From positions 1 to 5,558 of the forward strand of contig JABMMH010000038.1 in the NCBI GenBank assembly GCA_013205645.1: a stretch of 5,558 nt of DNA. Reading direction: 5' to 3'. The position numbers were made by a program, and so were the translations under genes. The DNA comes from Polaromonas sp. Lineage in GTDB: Bacteria > Pseudomonadota > Gammaproteobacteria > Burkholderiales > Burkholderiaceae_C. Positions 5,161-5,558 of this stretch are shown one piece after another. Within the stretch, counting starts at the first letter, position 1; each line of letters starts with the position of its first letter. The notes below the pieces were generated by a model that saw only the letters and a list, made by a program, of their open reading frames with translations, did not search any database and was not told the origin of the DNA.

Positions 5161-5558
5161 ATGAGCACCATCCTCCAAAACCTTCCCATCGGCCAAAAAG
5201 TCGGTATCGCTTTTTCGGGCGGCCTCGACACCAGCGCGGCCCTGCACTGGATGAAACTCAAAGGCGCGATCCCCTACGCCTACACCGCCAACCTCGGCCA
5301 ACCCGACGAGCCGGACTACGAAGACATTCCGCGCAAAGCCATGCAGTACGGCGCTGAAAAAGCCCGCCTGATCGATTGCCGCCGCCAACTCGCCACCGAA
5401 GGCATTGCCGCGCTGCAATGTGGCGCTTTTCATATTTCGACCGCAGGCGTGATGTACTTCAACACCACGCCACTCGGCCGCGCGGTCACCGGCACCATGC
5501 TGGTGGCAGCGATGAAACAAGACGACGTCAACATCTGGGGCGACGGCAGCACCTACAA
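5161..5558 (+). CDS. argG: Argininosuccinate synthase, N-terminal part, cut by window edge
   Basis: ArgG joins citrulline and aspartate using ATP to form argininosuccinate, the penultimate step of arginine synthesis in the cytoplasm. The 132 complete codons match the N-terminus of the long E. coli-type enzyme (about 447 residues), not the shorter (about 400-residue) type. Visible features are the PP-loop SGGLDTS (19-25) that binds ATP, the block AYTANLGQPDEPDYEDIPRK, LIDCRRQL, the citrulline/aspartate-region sequence TTPLGRAVTGTM, and GDGSTY just before the edge. The reading frame is open to position 5558. ATG 5161 fits the family N-terminus (MSTILQNLPIGQKVGIAFSG); the ribosome binding site is weak. 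It follows ppnP closely. Confidence 0.96.
   Translation, partial: MSTILQNLPIGQKVGIAFSGGLDTSAALHWMKLKGAIPYAYTANLGQPDEPDYEDIPRKAMQYGAEKARLIDCRRQLATEGIAALQCGAFHISTAGVMYFNTTPLGRAVTGTMLVAAMKQDDVNIWGDGSTY

Noticed and set aside
1..5558. A mobile element, defence island, CRISPR array or RNA gene
   Set aside because: No transposase, integrase, terminal repeats, spacer arrays, tRNA or rRNA patterns were seen; gene content is housekeeping plus envelope proteins.

Overview
The window looks like ordinary chromosome from a betaproteobacterium, probably order Burkholderiales and perhaps a Comamonadaceae-like lineage. This rests on recognisable protein families, moderately high GC with GC-rich third codon positions, and gene neighbourhoods familiar from that group. 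The species cannot be named from the sequence alone. I see no phage genes, transposase, integrase, tRNA, rRNA or CRISPR array.

Layout. On the minus strand, reading from about 2650 down to 1, lies folC - SPOR-domain (DedD-like) gene - cvpA. This matches the order folC-dedD-cvpA(-purF) known from Escherichia coli. cvpA reaches the left edge with its stop codon just outside. On the plus strand, diverging from folC across only 38 bp, is a small Spx/YffB-type ArsC-like thioredoxin-fold gene. It is followed by two tandem paralogous genes for exported glycine-zipper proteins, each with its own copy of a similar leader. A strong intrinsic terminator closes that stretch. Next come ppnP (small cupin nucleoside phosphorylase) and the first 132 codons of argG (argininosuccinate synthase), which runs off the right edge. 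No gene-free stretch exceeds about 150 bases.

How the parts work together. The minus-strand cluster combines folate polyglutamylation (FolC), a septum/peptidoglycan-binding SPOR protein and the inner-membrane CvpA protein, probably as one transcript. The plus-strand right end is nucleotide salvage plus arginine biosynthesis, probably co-transcribed across a 27-bp gap. The two glycine-zipper proteins have signal peptides, no lipobox, a conserved cysteine pair and a conserved C-terminal domain, but their tails differ completely. They are the least understood part of the window.

The best leads are in that duplication: a 53-bp stretch identical between otherwise diverged copies, a conserved leader element with a possible stem-loop, and divergent low-complexity tails. 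I found no convincing new multi-gene system here.
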